A stretch of DNA of 64,000 nucleotides, taken from positions 15,343,096 to 15,407,095 of the forward strand of contig OY783191.1 of NCBI GenBank assembly GCA_963678675.1, written 5' to 3'. A program made the position numbers and the translations under genes. Origin of the DNA: Xiphydria camelus (lineage: Eukaryota > Arthropoda > Insecta > Hymenoptera > Xiphydriidae). Below, one piece after another: positions 31,979 through 43,269 of this stretch; the first letter of the stretch is position 1, and every line of letters starts with the position of its first letter. The notes under the pieces were generated by a model. The model was not told the origin of the DNA. It was given only the letters and a program-made list of their open reading frames with translations, and did no database searches.

Positions 31979-33390
31979 CAACTGCACCCGCTATTAATAA
32001 ACAAATTAGCGACAATCTGACGATTGACTATTTTGCAGGAAGGCCTGTAGAGGAATGACCACCCTTTACTTTTTCTTCAACAACCCCTATTTCGTTAATA
32101 AAGGCACTTTCACCCGTGAGACGGCCTATTTCTAATTTCATCGACTTGCACCCGCAATTAATAAACAAATTATCGACAATCCGACGATTGACCGTTTTGC
32201 AGGAAGGCCTCAAGAGGAATGATCACCATTTACTTTTTCTTAAACAACCCCTATTTCGTTAATAAAGGCATTTTCACCCGTGAGACGGCCTATTTCTAAT
32301 TTCATCGACTTGCACCCGCAATTAATAAACAAATTATCGACAATCCGACGATAGACCATTTTGCAGGAAGACCTGTAGAGGAATGACCACCATTTACTTT
32401 TTCTTAAACAACCCCTATTTCGTTAATAAAGGCACTTTCACCCGTGAGACGGCCTATTTCTAATTTCATCGACTTGCACCCGCAATTAATAAACAAATTA
32501 TCGACAATCCGACGATTGACCGTTTTGCAGGAAGGCCTGTAGAGGAATGTCCACCCTTTACTTTTTCTTCAACAACTCCTATTTCGTTGATAAAGGCACT
32601 ATCACCCGTGAGACGGCCTATTTCTAATTTCATAGACCGGCACCCGCAATTTAAACAAATTATCGACAATCCGACGATTGACCATTTTGCAGGAAGGCCT
32701 GTAGAGGAATGACCACCATTTACTTTTTCTGAAACAACCCCTGTTTCGTTAATAAAGGCATTTTCACCCGTGAGACGGCCTATTTCTAATTTCATCTACC
32801 TGCACCCTCAATTAATAAACAAATTATCGACAATCCGACGATTGACCATTTTGCAGGAAGGTCTGTAGAGGAACGACCACCATTTACTTTTTCTTAAACA
32901 ACCCCTATTTCGTTGATAAAGGCACTATCACCCGTGAGACGGCCTATTTCTAATTTCATAGACCGGCACCCGCAATTAATAAACAAAGTATCGACAATCC
33001 GACGATTGACTATTTTACAGGAAGGCCTGTAGAGGAATGACCACCATTTACTTTTTCTTAAACAACTCCTATTTCGTTAATAAAGGCTCTTTCACCCGTG
33101 AGACGGCCTATTTCTAATTTCATCGACCTGCACCCGCAATTAATAAACAAATTATCGACAATCCGACGATAGACCATTTTGCAGGAAGACCTGTAGAGGA
33201 ATGACCACCCTTTACTTTTTCTTCAACAACTCCTATTTCGTTGATAAAGACACTATCACCCGTGAGACGGCCTATTTCTAATTTCATCGACCTGCACCCG
33301 CATTTAATAAACAAATTATCGACAATCCGACGATTGACCATTTTGCAGGAAGGCCTGTAGAGGAATGACCACCATTTACTTTTGTTTGAC
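31979..33390 (-). repeat. 164 bp satellite array, left inverted end
   Basis: About 8.6 units, each containing CAATTAATAAACAAATTATC, GCAGGAAGGCCTGTAGAGG and ACCCGTGAGACGGCC. It is the complement of the right array. 164 is not a multiple of three, and the frames found here (EIGRLTG..., GGHSSTGLPAK) are repeat read-through. Confidence 0.92.
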
Positions 33391-34332
33391 TAATTCCTAT
33401 TCGTGAATTCAGACAAATGAATCTCGTTTTACGCTCGAAGTTTATACCTTGCGATAAATAGCTACGCTGTCACCACCACCGCTGTAGAAGTCAGTTCGAA
33501 TTCATAGGAGTGGGGATTTGCCGCAGAGGAGATTGGAAACAGTGATAAGAGAGGATATTGATATGGTGGGGACTGTAGTATAGCTGTGACTGCGAGTTGG
33601 GTCTTTATTCATTTAGTATTTGTCTTTCATGCTGCCAGCGTGGATTTGCGACCCCGCAGAGATCTAGAAGTGATCGCACTGCGCCCAAACAATAGTGTTA
33701 GAAGGAGAGAGGAGTGAAGGAGATAGGAGTGAGGGAGTGATAGGGAGGAGTAGAGTATTTAGATATTTGTTCTCTTGAAATTTACCATTACATGCAGTTC
33801 TTATTAAATTTTTGTCTTTTATGCTTCCTTCGTTGATTATTGCGGAAGCCAGGTGATATGGAATGAATTAAATAAAACACTGTGGTTGAGTGAAAGTGAT
33901 AATTTTATTAATCAAACGCGACTAACGTCTTTACTCTTAGGAGAGCTCCGAGAGACCGACGCATAAAGAAAGATTTCTAATGCACTTGGTCCTTAGTTCT
34001 TTCTCTCTCTCTCAAGGTGTATATCGTTTCATATAAACATTTATACGATATTTGAGAGCGGACCCTACGCGCTGCTTTCTTAAGAATAGTTTCGTCATGA
34101 CATCATCAGTTCGTCTTACATATCAGATTATTTAATAAATCTACTGAACTGATTTTTGCTAATACCAATATCCTTACTCATTGAATTGAAATTTTGTTTT
34201 TGTGTATCCATTGAAGTTCGCATTAATAATAACGTTTTAAGATATTTCTTGATTACAGTGTAAACATTGTGTAACCATTATTAATTATAATTCCTGTGAA
34301 GCAGAGGTTGCATCTCACAGGATCGGTTCAAA
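33391..34332. other. Unique internal DNA of the MULE element
   Basis: Between the left array and the transposase. No domain was recognised. It includes a GGAGTGAGGGAG-type purine-rich stretch near 33710-33750, probably untranslated or promoter DNA of the element. Confidence 0.45.
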
Positions 34333-36828
34333 ATGCCTCGAAAAATGAGTGTGTCTTCGGCCGAGATTATCGAAGTTTTGAAAGCTGTAAACATACTAGA
34401 TTCTGACGGTTTACTAAAAAGTCGGAATGATCCAGTATGGATAGATGCATGTAATTTATTAAATGACCGGATAAAAGTAGAAACCTTACATGTCTTAGTA
34501 AGACTAAATCGTCACGATATTTTGAATACAATAAAAAAGTTTTATGGATTCCAGTTCCATGAAACTGAGACCAGTAGTAATACAAGTCATGGGTCGTCAA
34601 CTTCAAATAGTGATTATGACGTCTTATTGCGGACGTCTAATAAAACTATGCCCTCTATAACAGAATGCGAATAATTAACGAGTACAATAACACTCAATGC
34701 AAAGCAATGGGAACTAATATCGCCGATCAATGTTTTTTACATTGAAAAGGGTAGAGGACATAATAAAAGAAGGTACGCTGTTCTAAAACGAGGTTGGACA
34801 GACATGCTTGCAAGTGAGATATGGAAGGAATGTAATATTCCGTGTGCGTTTACTTTTAAAAAGGCACAGATTTGCGATAATGATAACAGTAATATGTATC
34901 TGAGAATCCGTGGTTACTGCAAAGAGTGCAATTCAAAGATTCAGGGTTATTGTTTACGAAAGCCAGACAATAATTCGAGAATATCAATAACAATTAAGAC
35001 AAGAAATACCATCGGTGTTCCGCATAATCAGAAGAGACAGGTTAAAGGGTCTATTAGGCATGAAGTAGGTGAAGAGTTATTGAGAATGAAACCATCCGTA
35101 TGGAGAAGAGAGAAAGTCAATGCCTTAATGAAATACGGTGATGTAGAACCCGCTCATTTGCCAAAACAGGACGTTTTGCGTAAATTAAGGCAAGAAAAAC
35201 GGGACAAAGAACTAAAAGTATCCAGTTCGAAAGACATTATCTCGACTCTTTTAGAATTAAAATGGTCTGTTGAATTCTGCGGTATTATTAAGGAAATAGG
35301 GGCAGATAAGTTTTATTGTATGTATTGGTCTCCGTTTCAATTACAAATTTATAAAGATATCAAACAAATTTCGCGAAAACAGTTTCATTTTCGATTGATG
35401 CGACTGGAACACTCGTCAAAAAAATTGAGAGAACAAGAGGCATTTCAGGACACATTCTGTTATATCAAATTGTGACTACGGGCGGGGTGCAAACTTCCAA
35501 AATCATCCCTTTATGCCAAATGCTTTCGGAGAAACAAGATACGAATATTATAATTTATTGGTTAAGAGAGTGGATACGGTCGGGTGGCCGTTACCGCAAG
35601 AAGTCACCACAGATTATTCTATGGCATTACTTAATGCTGTATCCATATCTTTTAATTCAATGGACATAAAATCGTATATGGCGGAAACACTGCGAATTTT
35701 ATTCAATAGAACCGGAAAGCTTCCTCCATACTATATTCGCCTAGATGTTGCTCATATTATTAAAATGGTTTGTCGCTGGAAATGTTTTACGGATAAACAT
35801 AATCGCGTTAAAGATTTTAATGTGCGTTGCATTGGCATCTTAACATCAACGATATCTTTTCGTGAATTTGAACACATAATATTATCAATGTTAATTGTTT
35901 CCTTGAGTGAATGCGATGGAAAAAATAATGCAGGACGTGCAACTGAATGTGAAATCAGACTAGAGTTCTTGATGTCTCTTATTAAGTCATTTCACTTCGA
36001 TGATGACTGCGATGTCGATGGTGAAAATAAGACTCGAAATGATGAAAACAAATTCTACGATGAAAATAAATTCTACGATGAAAACAAATTCTATGATGAA
36101 AACAATGAGGACCGTGTTTCTCAGTTTTTTAAGGAAATTAAAAACATAGCGGATGAGAAAATTACGAAAAATTATAATACCTTAAGGCTGAATCCATACT
36201 ACCTCCCCGACTTTGCGACGCAATTGTTGCGGATATGCAAGCAATTTTCAATTTGGACTAGTGTTATGGTACCTTATTATCACTCGGAGTGTCGCACTGC
36301 TTCATCTGCACGAAGCGAATCTTATTTTAAAGATATAAAAAATCTAATATATTGGGTGATTCAAGCAGGCCCATTCGAGTAGATACATTTCTTATCAAAC
36401 ATATTCGCTCAATAGAAGGAACTGTTAAAATTGGGAAAGCCGCTTTAATAGAAAAATAAAAAATCTCGCAAGATTATGCTCATAATGAAATTCAAGACAT
36501 AAATTCTGCTTTAACTTTAATTTCAAAAGATAGCGACAATCAAGAAAATTTGGAACAATCAGAATATACGTTGGAAGAAAGCAATTTAAATGATGACTTC
36601 ATAGATATTGAAGAATATTTAAGAAAGAAAACAAATGTGGAAGTTCTAATAGATAATGATGGATTTGTGAATAAAGCGACAACAAATAATGAAATTCACG
36701 AAGGAGATCAGTTTGTCTATCAAGACAAGAAAATTTCACAACCAGATTATCTTCATGAATACGAGAATTGGAGAGGATTGATAAATCAACCGAACTCAAA
36801 TAACTACTTATCTAGTGACGAAGAATAA
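34333..36828 (+). pseudogene. MULE-like transposase, broken
   Basis: Frame 34333-34674 continues in the same frame after a single TAA into 34678-35475 (RYAVLKRGWTDMLASEIW, then a CKECNSKIQGYC zinc pair). A frameshift near 35390 gives SIDATGTLVKKI (first catalytic Asp, about 35397) and TTGGVQTSKIIPLCQMLSEK. Another shift near 35580 gives VTTDYSMALLNAV (second Asp) and YIRLDVAHIIKMVCR. A short repeat NKFYDE occurs three times near 36050. A final shift near 36380 leads to 36550-36828. The TDxxxALxxA motif and the 9 bp duplication support MULE; the third acidic residue is not assigned. Confidence 0.75.
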
Positions 36829-36858
36829 AAGGGATTAAATAATAGTAAAAGATGTAGT

Positions 36859-37698
36859 AAAGACTTAAAAAGAACGAGAGGCAAGTATATGCAGAATTGT
36901 CCAGATATTTCTGAGATGCATGCAAAGCCAAAGTGGAGGAAGAGAGAAACAAGAGTTCTTCTTAAGAATGGGTCTTTACTTAATGCAGTGACATTGGGGA
37001 AACAAAAAGTCATGTGTACCGCTACATGTCCCTTCGATGCTCTCACATAGATCATGGTGACTGCCTATATTAATAACATTCAGTTTCAACGTTTAGTCGA
37101 TACCATACAACCAAAGAGTAAATTTTTAACTTTTATCATAAAACTAGCACAAAATGGAGTTTCTCAAGCAATATACAAAGACCGAACTACAATATTGATG
37201 GATATACAAGGAATAAAAAATTGCAGTGGTATATTAAATTGCAGCGATAACATCAGTCGCTGCGCTGAGAAGTTATTTGCAAAATTTCCTTCTATTCGTG
37301 AAAGTCAAAACTGTCTCAGTTGCAACATTATTACCACACGAGATTTGATGGTAATGGAAATAAACGTTGAGCCTCTGTTCAATAATGGACTGCGAGATGG
37401 TCTTCTTCAATCTGTGCAAGAATTTTTTTCACCAAAAAAAATTATGCGGTGTTCGAAATGCAATACCTCGACCATTGTGAGGCGAACTCCATTAGCATAT
37501 CTCTGTATCGACATTGAAACTTTTTTTTCATATTGTCAAATTCGTAAAACAAAGAAAATAACGCGATTAAATGATATTCCGGAAGAAATAACGATACAAG
37601 ATTGGCATTATATTCTTCGAGGCCTCGTGTCCTTTGAAGATCCGTCGAAAGGAGCAAGTATTGGCCACTATATTGCATATACATACAGACAGTCATAA
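36859..37698 (+). pseudogene. Ubiquitin-specific-protease-like domain fused in frame downstream of MULE transposase
   Basis: Same frame as 36550-36828, separated only by TAA (36826-36828) and TAG (37048-37050). KVMCTATCPFDAL at about 37005-37043 could be a Cys box. Then come two zinc-type pairs, NCLSC and MRCSKC, as in USP finger regions. The end is LNDIPEEITI, YILRGLVSFE and IGHYIAYTYRQS, where GHYxAY is the USP His box. Absent stops would make one long transposase-protease polyprotein. The catalytic Cys assignment is uncertain. It is inactive as it stands. Confidence 0.6.
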
Positions 37699-37865
37699 AA
37701 ATTCGAAGTGCATGATGACTTGAGGGAAAAAATTGAAAAAGCTCACGACAGCAAACAAATAGGACAGATTCATATAATAATATACACAAAAGTTGAAGTC
37801 TAAAGATTTATCTAAGTCTAAGAAAGTAATTAATGTTGATCAAGTTACATTTAGTCTAGCTACTT

Positions 37866-39346
37866 CATTACCCCAACGTGAGAGGCAAGGGGACTCATGA
37901 AAAAGAAGCACCCCAACGTAAGAGGCAAGGGGACTCACAAAAACAAGCACCCCAACATAAGAGGCAAGGAGACTCGCGAAAAACAAGCACTCCAACGTGA
38001 GAGGCAAGGGGACTCACGAAAAGCAAGCACCCCAACGTGACAGGCAAGGGGACTCACGAAAAACAAGCACCCCAGCGTGAGAGGCAAGGAGATTCACGAA
38101 AAACAAGTACTCCAACGTGAGCGGCAAGGGGACTCACGAAAAGCAAGCACCCCAACGTGACAGGCAATGGACTCACGAGAAACAAGCACCCCAGCGTGAG
38201 AGGCAAGGAGACTCACGCAAAACAAGCACTCGAACGTGAGAGGCAAGGGGACTCACGAAAAGCAAGCACCCCAACGTGACAGGCAAGGGGACTCACGAAA
38301 AACAAGCACCCCAACGTGAGAGGCAAGGGGACTCACGAAAAGCAAGCACCTCAACGTGACAGGCAAGGGGACTCACGAAAAACAAGCACCCCAACGTGAG
38401 AGGCAAGGGGACTCACGAAAAGGAAGCACCCCAACGTGACAGGCAAGGGGACTCACGAAAAACAAGCACCCCAGCGTGAGAGGCAAGGAGATTCACGAAA
38501 AACAAGTACTCCAACGTGAGAGGCAAGGGGACTCACGAAAAGCAAGCACCCCAACGTGACAGGCAAGGGGACTCACAAAGACAAGCACCCCAGCGTGAGA
38601 GGCAAGGAGACTCACGAAAAACAAGCACTCCAACGTGAGAGGCAAGGGGACTCACGAAAAGCAAGCATCCCAACGTGACAGGCAAGGGGACTCACAAAAA
38701 CAAGCACCCCAGCGTGAGAGGCAAGGAGACTCACGAAAAACAAGCATTCCAACGTGAGAGGCAAGGGGACTCACGAAAAGCAAGCACCCCAACGTGACAG
38801 GCAAGGGGACTCACAAAAACAAGCACCCCAGCGTGAGAGGCAAGGAGACTCACGAAAAACAAGCACTCCAACGTGAGAGACAAGGGGACTCACGAAAAGC
38901 AAGCACCCCAACGTTACAGGCAATGGACTCACGAAAAACAAGCACCCCAGCGTGAGAGGCAAGGAGACTCACGAAAAACAAGCACTCCAACGTGAGAGGA
39001 AAGGGGACTCACGAAAAGCAAGCACCCCAGCGTGAGAGGCAAGGAGACTCACGAAAAAGAAGCATTCCAACGTGAGAGGCAAGGGGACTCACGAAAAGCA
39101 AGCACCCAAACGTGACAGGCAAGGGGACTCACGAAAAGCAATCACCCCAACGTGACAGGCAAGGAGACTCACGAAAAGCAAGCACCCCAACGTGACAGGC
39201 AAGGGGACTCACGAAAAACAAGCACCCCAGCGTGAGAGGTAAGGAGACTCACAAAAAACAACCACCCCAACGTGAGAGGCAAGGAGACTCACGAAAAGCA
39301 AGCACCCCAACGTGAGAGGCAAGGGGACAACAAGCACCCCAAAGGG
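37866..39346 (+). repeat. 40 bp minisatellite, about 37 copies, with trimeric higher order
   Basis: The unit reads ACCCCAACGTGAGAGGCAAG then GGGACTCACGAAAAACAAGC. CGTGAG and CTCACG within each unit form a short hairpin. Three variants (CAACGTGACAGG, CAGCGTGAGAGG with AAGGAGAC, and TCCAACGTGAGAGG with AAAAGC) recur in order through about 38500-38950, a 120 bp higher-order unit. It lies inside the MULE element, after the protease-like region. Confidence 0.93.
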
Positions 39347-39769
39347 ATCAGATTTTCGCTACATCCACGTTGTTGATCCTGGGCAGCCCTATGAAACTAC
39401 ACCAATGCGCCTTATATAAATTTTGTCCCCACTATTGAAGCCGCTGGAAACAATTCCGCTGCGTGGCGCCACTCACACGTGATGTTAATAGATCATTATA
39501 ATAACGGTCGTGTAGTGTTATTCGAACACTTCGAACATAATTCCGTGGATTGTGTATATTCGGTATATTTTTTAATAATTAAATGTAATATCATTTTTTT
39601 AAATTTATTGTTAACGATGCCGTGCCATGTGCGGAGGACATGGAGGGGGTAACATCACGTTACTGCTGGCGCCGCGCTGCGGGTGACACAATAGCGGGGA
39701 CAGAAATTTAGGCGAGTAATAGGGGGCTGATCCTGGGTCACGCTAAGAGCGAAAGCCGGAGTATTCGTG

Positions 39770-40195
39770 CCATAGAATTCAATGAAGCCATCAGTTTTTT
39801 GATTTGAACATGAGCATCGTAATGAGTGACCCCAAAAATCCCCGAGTAACAAGTTTCGGACCATAATATTTAAATTCTAAAAATTTATGGAATTCATTAT
39901 CGGCCATATTGCATTCGCCATTTTGGATTTGAGTGTAGATTGATTTGGATAACAGAATCATAATAAGCGACCCCGAAAAGCACCGGGTAACAAATTTCGG
40001 GCCATAATCTTCAAATTCTGTAAATTTCTGGAATTCATCATACGCCATATTGCATCTGCCATCTTGGATTTGAGAATAAACAAATTTTAACATCAGCATC
40101 GTAAGGAGTGGCTCCGAAAACCCCCGAGTAACAAGTCTCGGGCAATAATCTTACAATTTTGATAAATATCTGGAATTCATCATCCGCTGGTCGAT
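39770..40195 (-). repeat. About 142 bp tandem repeat, 3 copies
   Basis: Units carry GAGTAACAAGT, GGAATTCATCAT and GCCATATTGCAT at about 39824, 39967 and 40107. It is superficially like the ATGGCGG-type repeats but a different sequence. It is followed directly by the right 164 bp array. Confidence 0.8.
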
Positions 40196-40225
40196 ATGTC
40201 GACGACCCCGGGCTCTAAAGGTTAA

Positions 40226-42955
40226 GAAAAAGTAAATGGTGGTCATTCCTCTACAGGCCTTCCTGCAAAATGGTCAATCGCCGGATTGTCAATAATTTGT
40301 TTATTAATTGCGGGTGCAGGTCGATGAAATAAGAAATAGGCCGTCTCACGGGTGAAAGTGCCTTTATCAGCGAAATAGGGGTTGTTGAAGAAAAAGTAAA
40401 GGGTGGTCATTCCTCTACAGGCCTTCCTGCAAAATGGTCAATCGTCGGATTGTCGATAATTTATTTATTAATTGCGGGTGCAGGTCGATGAAATAAGAAA
40501 TAGACCGTCTCACGGGTGAAAGTGCCTTTATCAGCGAAATAGGGGTTGTTGAAGAAAAAGTAAAGGGTGGTCATTCCTCTACAGGCCTTCCTGCAAAATG
40601 GTCAATCGTCGGATTGTCGATAATTTGTTTATTAATTGCGGGTGCAGGTCGATGAAATAAGAAATAGACCGTCTCACGGGTGAAAGTGCGTTTATCAACG
40701 AAATAGGGGTTGTTTAAGAAAAAGTAAAGGATGGTCATTCCTCTACAGGCCTTCCTGCAAAATGGTCAATCGTCGGGTTGTCGATAATTTGTTTATTAAT
40801 TGCGGGTGCAGTTGCATGAAATTAGAAATAGGCCGCCTCACGGGTGAAAGTGCCTTTATCAACGAAATAGGGGTTGTTTAAGAAAAAGTAAAGGATGGTC
40901 ATTCCTCTACAGGCCTTCCTGCAAAATGGTCAATCGTCGGATTGTCGATAATTTGTTTATTAATTGCGGGTGCAGGTCGACGAAATAAGAAATAGACCGT
41001 CTCACGGGTGAAAGTGCCTTTATCAACGAAATAGGGGTTGTTTAAGAAAAAGTAAATGGTGGTCATTCCTCTACAGGCCTTCGTGCAAAATGGTCAATCG
41101 TCGGATTGTCGATAATTTGTTTATTAATTGCGGGTGCAGTTGAATGAAATTAGAAATTGGCCGTCTCACGGGTGAAAGTGCCTTTATCATCGAAATAGGG
41201 GTTGTTTAAGAAAAAGTAAAGGGTGGTCATTCCTCTACAGGCCTTCTTGCGAAATGGTCAATCGTCGGATTGTCGATAATTTATTTATTAATTGTGGGTG
41301 CAGGTCGATGAAATAAGAAATAGACCGTCTCACGGGTGAAAGTGCCTTTATCAACGAAATAGGGGTTGTTTAAGAAAAAGTAAAGGGTGGTCATTCCTCT
41401 ACAGGCCTTCTTGCGAAATAGTCGATCATCGGATTGTCGATAATTTATTTATTAATTGCGGGTGGATGTCGATGAAATAAGAAATAGACCGTCTCACGGG
41501 TGAAAGTGCCTTTATCAACGAAATAGGGGTTGTTTAAGAAAAAGTAAAGGGTGGTCATTCCTCTACAGGCCTTCTTGCGAAATGGTCAATCTTCGGATTG
41601 TCGATAATTTGTTTATTAATTGCGGGTGCAGTTGAATGAAATAAGAAATAGGCCGTCTCACGGGTGAAAGTGCCTTTATCAGCGAAATAGGGGTTGTTGA
41701 AGAAAAAGTAAAGGGTGGTCATTCCTCTAGAGGCCTTTCTGTGAAATGGTCAATCGTCGGATTGTCGATAATTTGTTTATTAATTGCGGGTGCAGGTCGA
41801 TGAAATTAGAAATAGGCCGTCTCACGGGTGGAAGTGTCTTTATTAACGAAATAGGGGTTGTTTAAGAAAAATTAAATGGTGGTCGTTCCTCTAGAGGCCA
41901 TCCTGTAAAATGGTCAATCGTTGGATTGTCGATAATTTGTTTATTAATTGCGGGTGCAGGTCGATGAAATTAGAAATATGCCGTCTCACAGGTGATAGTG
42001 CCTTTATCAACGAAATAGGAGTTGTTAAAGAGAAAGTAAAGGGTGGTCATTCCTCTACAGGCCTTCCTGCAAAATGGTCAATCGTCGGATTGTCGATAAT
42101 TTGTTTATTAATTGCGGGTGCAAGTCGATGAAATTAGAAATAGGCCGTGTCACGGGTGAAAGTGCCTTTATTAACGAAATAAGGGTTGTTTAAGAAAAAG
42201 TAAATGGTGGTCGTTCTTCTACAGACCTTCCTGCAAAATGGTCAATCGTCGGATTGTCGATAATTTGTTTATTAATTGCGGGTGCAGGTCGATGAAATTA
42301 GAAATAGGCCGTCTCACGGGTGAAAATGCCTTTATTAACGAAATAGGGGTTGTTTAAGAAAAAGTAAATGGTGATCATTCCTCTAGAGGCCTTCCTGCAA
42401 AATGGTCAATCGTCGGATTGTCGATAATTTGTTTATTAATTGCGGGTTCAAGTCGATGAAATTAGAAATAGGCCGTCTCACGGGTGAAAGTGCCTTTATT
42501 AACGAAATAGGGGTTGTTTAAGAAAAAGTAAAGGGTGGTCATTCCTCTACAGGCCTTCCTGCAAAATGGTCAATCGTCGGATTGTCGATAATTTGTTTAT
42601 TAATTGCGGGTGCAAGTCGATGAAATTAGAAATAGGCCGTGTCACGGGTGAAAATGCCTTTATTAACGAAATAGGGGTTGTTTAAGAAAAAGTAAATGGT
42701 GATCATTCCTCTAGAGGCCTTCCTGCAAAATGGTCAATCGTCGGATTGTCGATAATTTGTTTATTAATTGCGGGTTCAAGTCGATGAAATTAGAAATAGG
42801 CCGTCTCACGGGTGAAAGTGCCTTTATTAACGAAATAGGGGTTGTTTAAGAAAAAGTAAAGGGTGGTCATTCCTCTACAGGCTTTCCTGCAAAATGGTCA
42901 ATCGTCAGATTGTCGCTAATTTGTTTATTAATAGCGGGTGCAGTTGAATTAAGAA
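40226..42955 (+). repeat. 164 bp satellite array, right inverted end
   Basis: About 16.6 units with GCGGGTGCAGGTCGATGAAA at 164 bp spacing (40311, 40475, 40639...). It is about twice as long as the left array, so the two ends have changed copy number independently. It ends at the two terminal 148 bp units. Confidence 0.93.
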
Positions 42956-43269
42956 ACGTGAAGTTAGCACCCCCAGGTAAAAATTGCAATATCTCTTAAA
43001 CGGGAGGTGGTCAAACGAAATAATTTAATGGTCATTCATGGTCAATAATTGGTCCTACGTTGGTGTATTCAAATTAGTGAATTTTGAAGGTGGGGGTGCC
43101 AGCGTGAAGTTAGCACCCCCAAGTAAAAACTGCTATATCTCCTAAACGAAAGGTGGTCAAACGAAAAAATTTAATGGTCATTCATGGTCAAAAATTGGTC
43201 CTACCTTGGTGTATTCAGATTTGTAAATTTCGAAGGTGGGGGTGCTAACTTCACACAGCTGTTGAGTGA

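Larger units (their letters stand above)
31664..43260. mobile_element. MULE-type foldback transposon (11.6 kb)
   Basis: The ends AGCTGTGTGAAGTTAGCACC and complement are flanked by a perfect 9 bp duplication GTTGAGTGA (31655-31663, 43261-43269), a size typical of Mutator-like elements. Each end has two tandem copies of a 148 bp unit, then arrays of a 164 bp unit (about 8.6 copies left, 16.6 right) in opposite orientations. So the inverted repeats are built from satellite, as in Drosophila FB elements. Inside are a decayed MULE-like transposase, a ubiquitin-protease-like domain, a 40 bp minisatellite and a 142 bp repeat. Confidence 0.88.

Noticed and set aside
31979..33390. Open frames such as those reading EIGRLTG and GGHSSTGLPAK
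   Set aside because: They are read through a 164 bp satellite that is not a multiple of three and occur on both arrays in mirror image.
36859..37698. Retained host ubiquitin protease copy
   Set aside because: It shares the transposase reading frame inside the MULE ends, so it is more likely element-encoded, although capture from a host gene long ago is possible.
37866..39346. Regular 40 bp repeats resembling a CRISPR array
   Set aside because: There are no unique spacers; whole units repeat with higher-order variants, and the locus is a eukaryotic transposon within a kinase intron.
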